From NCBI RefSeq assembly GCF_002261475.1, contig NZ_NEVN01000006.1:62001-126000 (forward strand): DNA of 64,000 bases, given 5' to 3'. The position numbers were made by a program, and so were the translations under genes. This document shows, piece after piece, positions 63,715 to 64,000 of this stretch. The stretch comes from Bordetella genomosp. 5 (lineage in GTDB: Bacteria; Pseudomonadota; Gammaproteobacteria; Burkholderiales; Burkholderiaceae_B). Positions within the stretch are counted from its first letter, which is position 1. Each line of letters opens with the position of its first letter. Below the pieces are notes generated by a model. It was not told the origin of the DNA. It saw nothing but the letters and a program-made list of their open reading frames with translations, and did not search any database.

Positions 63715-64000
63715 CCCTTGCACGAGGCGCATCGCGCCCAGCCTGGCGAGCATGCTGGGCTTCGCGCTGCTTGCCCTTGCCGGGCAGGCCTCGGCCCGCA
63801 GCCTGGCCCCGCTGCCGTGCCCGCCACTCGCCACGCCCATCGATGCCGCCGTGCGGGGCGAGGGCACGCGGATGCAGTCGATACGCGAAAACCTCGACGG
63901 CGGTGCCATCTTGCTGGGCCACCGCGGCGAGCGGGTGCCGGCGCCGCTGGCGCTGTTCACCGTGTCGGATCCCGATCCCGAGCCGCGCTTCTGGCCCGAT
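63707..64000 (+). CDS. Exported protein of unknown function (3' end beyond window)
   Basis: Open from ATG 63707 to the right edge (98 codons) and overlapping the previous stop, so the two genes are coupled. A signal peptide (SLASMLGFALLALAGQASA) is followed by SLAPLPCPPLATPIDAA and FTVSDPDPEPRFWPD. No family is recognised from this fragment. Confidence 0.65.
   Translation, partial: MRNPCTRRIAPSLASMLGFALLALAGQASARSLAPLPCPPLATPIDAAVRGEGTRMQSIRENLDGGAILLGHRGERVPAPLALFTVSDPDPEPRFWPD

Overview
The window is very GC-rich, densely packed, bacterial chromosomal DNA. The gene content points to a betaproteobacterium of the order Burkholderiales, most likely Alcaligenaceae (Bordetella/Achromobacter type): three orphan Bug-type tricarboxylate-receptor binding proteins, a nicotinate (nic) catabolic locus in a Bordetella-like arrangement, many LysR regulators next to small catabolic operons, and several exporters. 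This assignment is inference from gene content. No rRNA, tRNA, CRISPR array, transposase or phage structural gene was seen.

Layout. 1-9.2 kb: divergent nic locus for aerobic nicotinate degradation. nicC, nicA and a degenerate NicB-like gene run left; nicE, nicD, nicX, nicF and nicB run right from a shared 310-bp control region. The encoded steps are nicotinate -> 6-hydroxynicotinate (NicAB) -> 2,5-dihydroxypyridine (NicC) -> N-formylmaleamate (NicX) -> maleamate (NicD) -> maleate (NicF) -> fumarate (NicE). 9.3-11.3 kb: DUF1805 protein, DUF4142 protein, galU. 11.7-15.5 kb: three-subunit periplasmic gluconate-type FAD dehydrogenase with triheme cytochrome c. 15.5-20.6 kb: Sel1-like protein, MFS exporter with divergent LysR, YddG-like exporter, lipoprotein hydrolase. 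20.7-24.4 kb: a second three-subunit FAD dehydrogenase, with a sorbitol-dehydrogenase-type small subunit. 24.7-27 kb: LuxR regulator carrying degenerate HD-GYP-like domains, and a secreted alpha/beta hydrolase.

27.2-29.6 kb: a tyrosine recombinase and a KfrA-like coiled-coil DNA-binding protein, divergent across an AT-rich control region with phased 12-bp repeats. 29.7-34.2 kb: EamA transporter, YceI protein, polar amino-acid ABC transporter. 34.2-37.6 kb: Phd/RelE-type toxin-antitoxin pair, then a YheO/DauR-type regulator translationally coupled to an ornithine-cyclodeaminase-family reductase and convergent with a PLP-dependent dehydratase. 37.8-43.6 kb: a five-gene operon (CitE-like lyase, class III CoA-transferase, cyclase/hydrolase, Bug receptor, PcaC-like protein) with a divergent LysR. 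A 10-base homopolymer lies in the leader of its Bug gene.

43.6-64 kb: LysE exporter, DadA-like oxidase, MscS channel, LysR, Bug receptor, M28 peptidase, ADP-ribosylglycohydrolase, DedA, an unusual NifQ homologue beside a ChrA chromate transporter, parvulin, a LysR/sulfatase/Bug group, LD-carboxypeptidase, and a run of secreted or membrane proteins of unknown function to the right edge. The least explained systems are the recombinase/KfrA pair, the NicB-like gene that lacks the catalytic glutamate, the NifQ-ChrA neighbourhood and the homopolymer-led operon.
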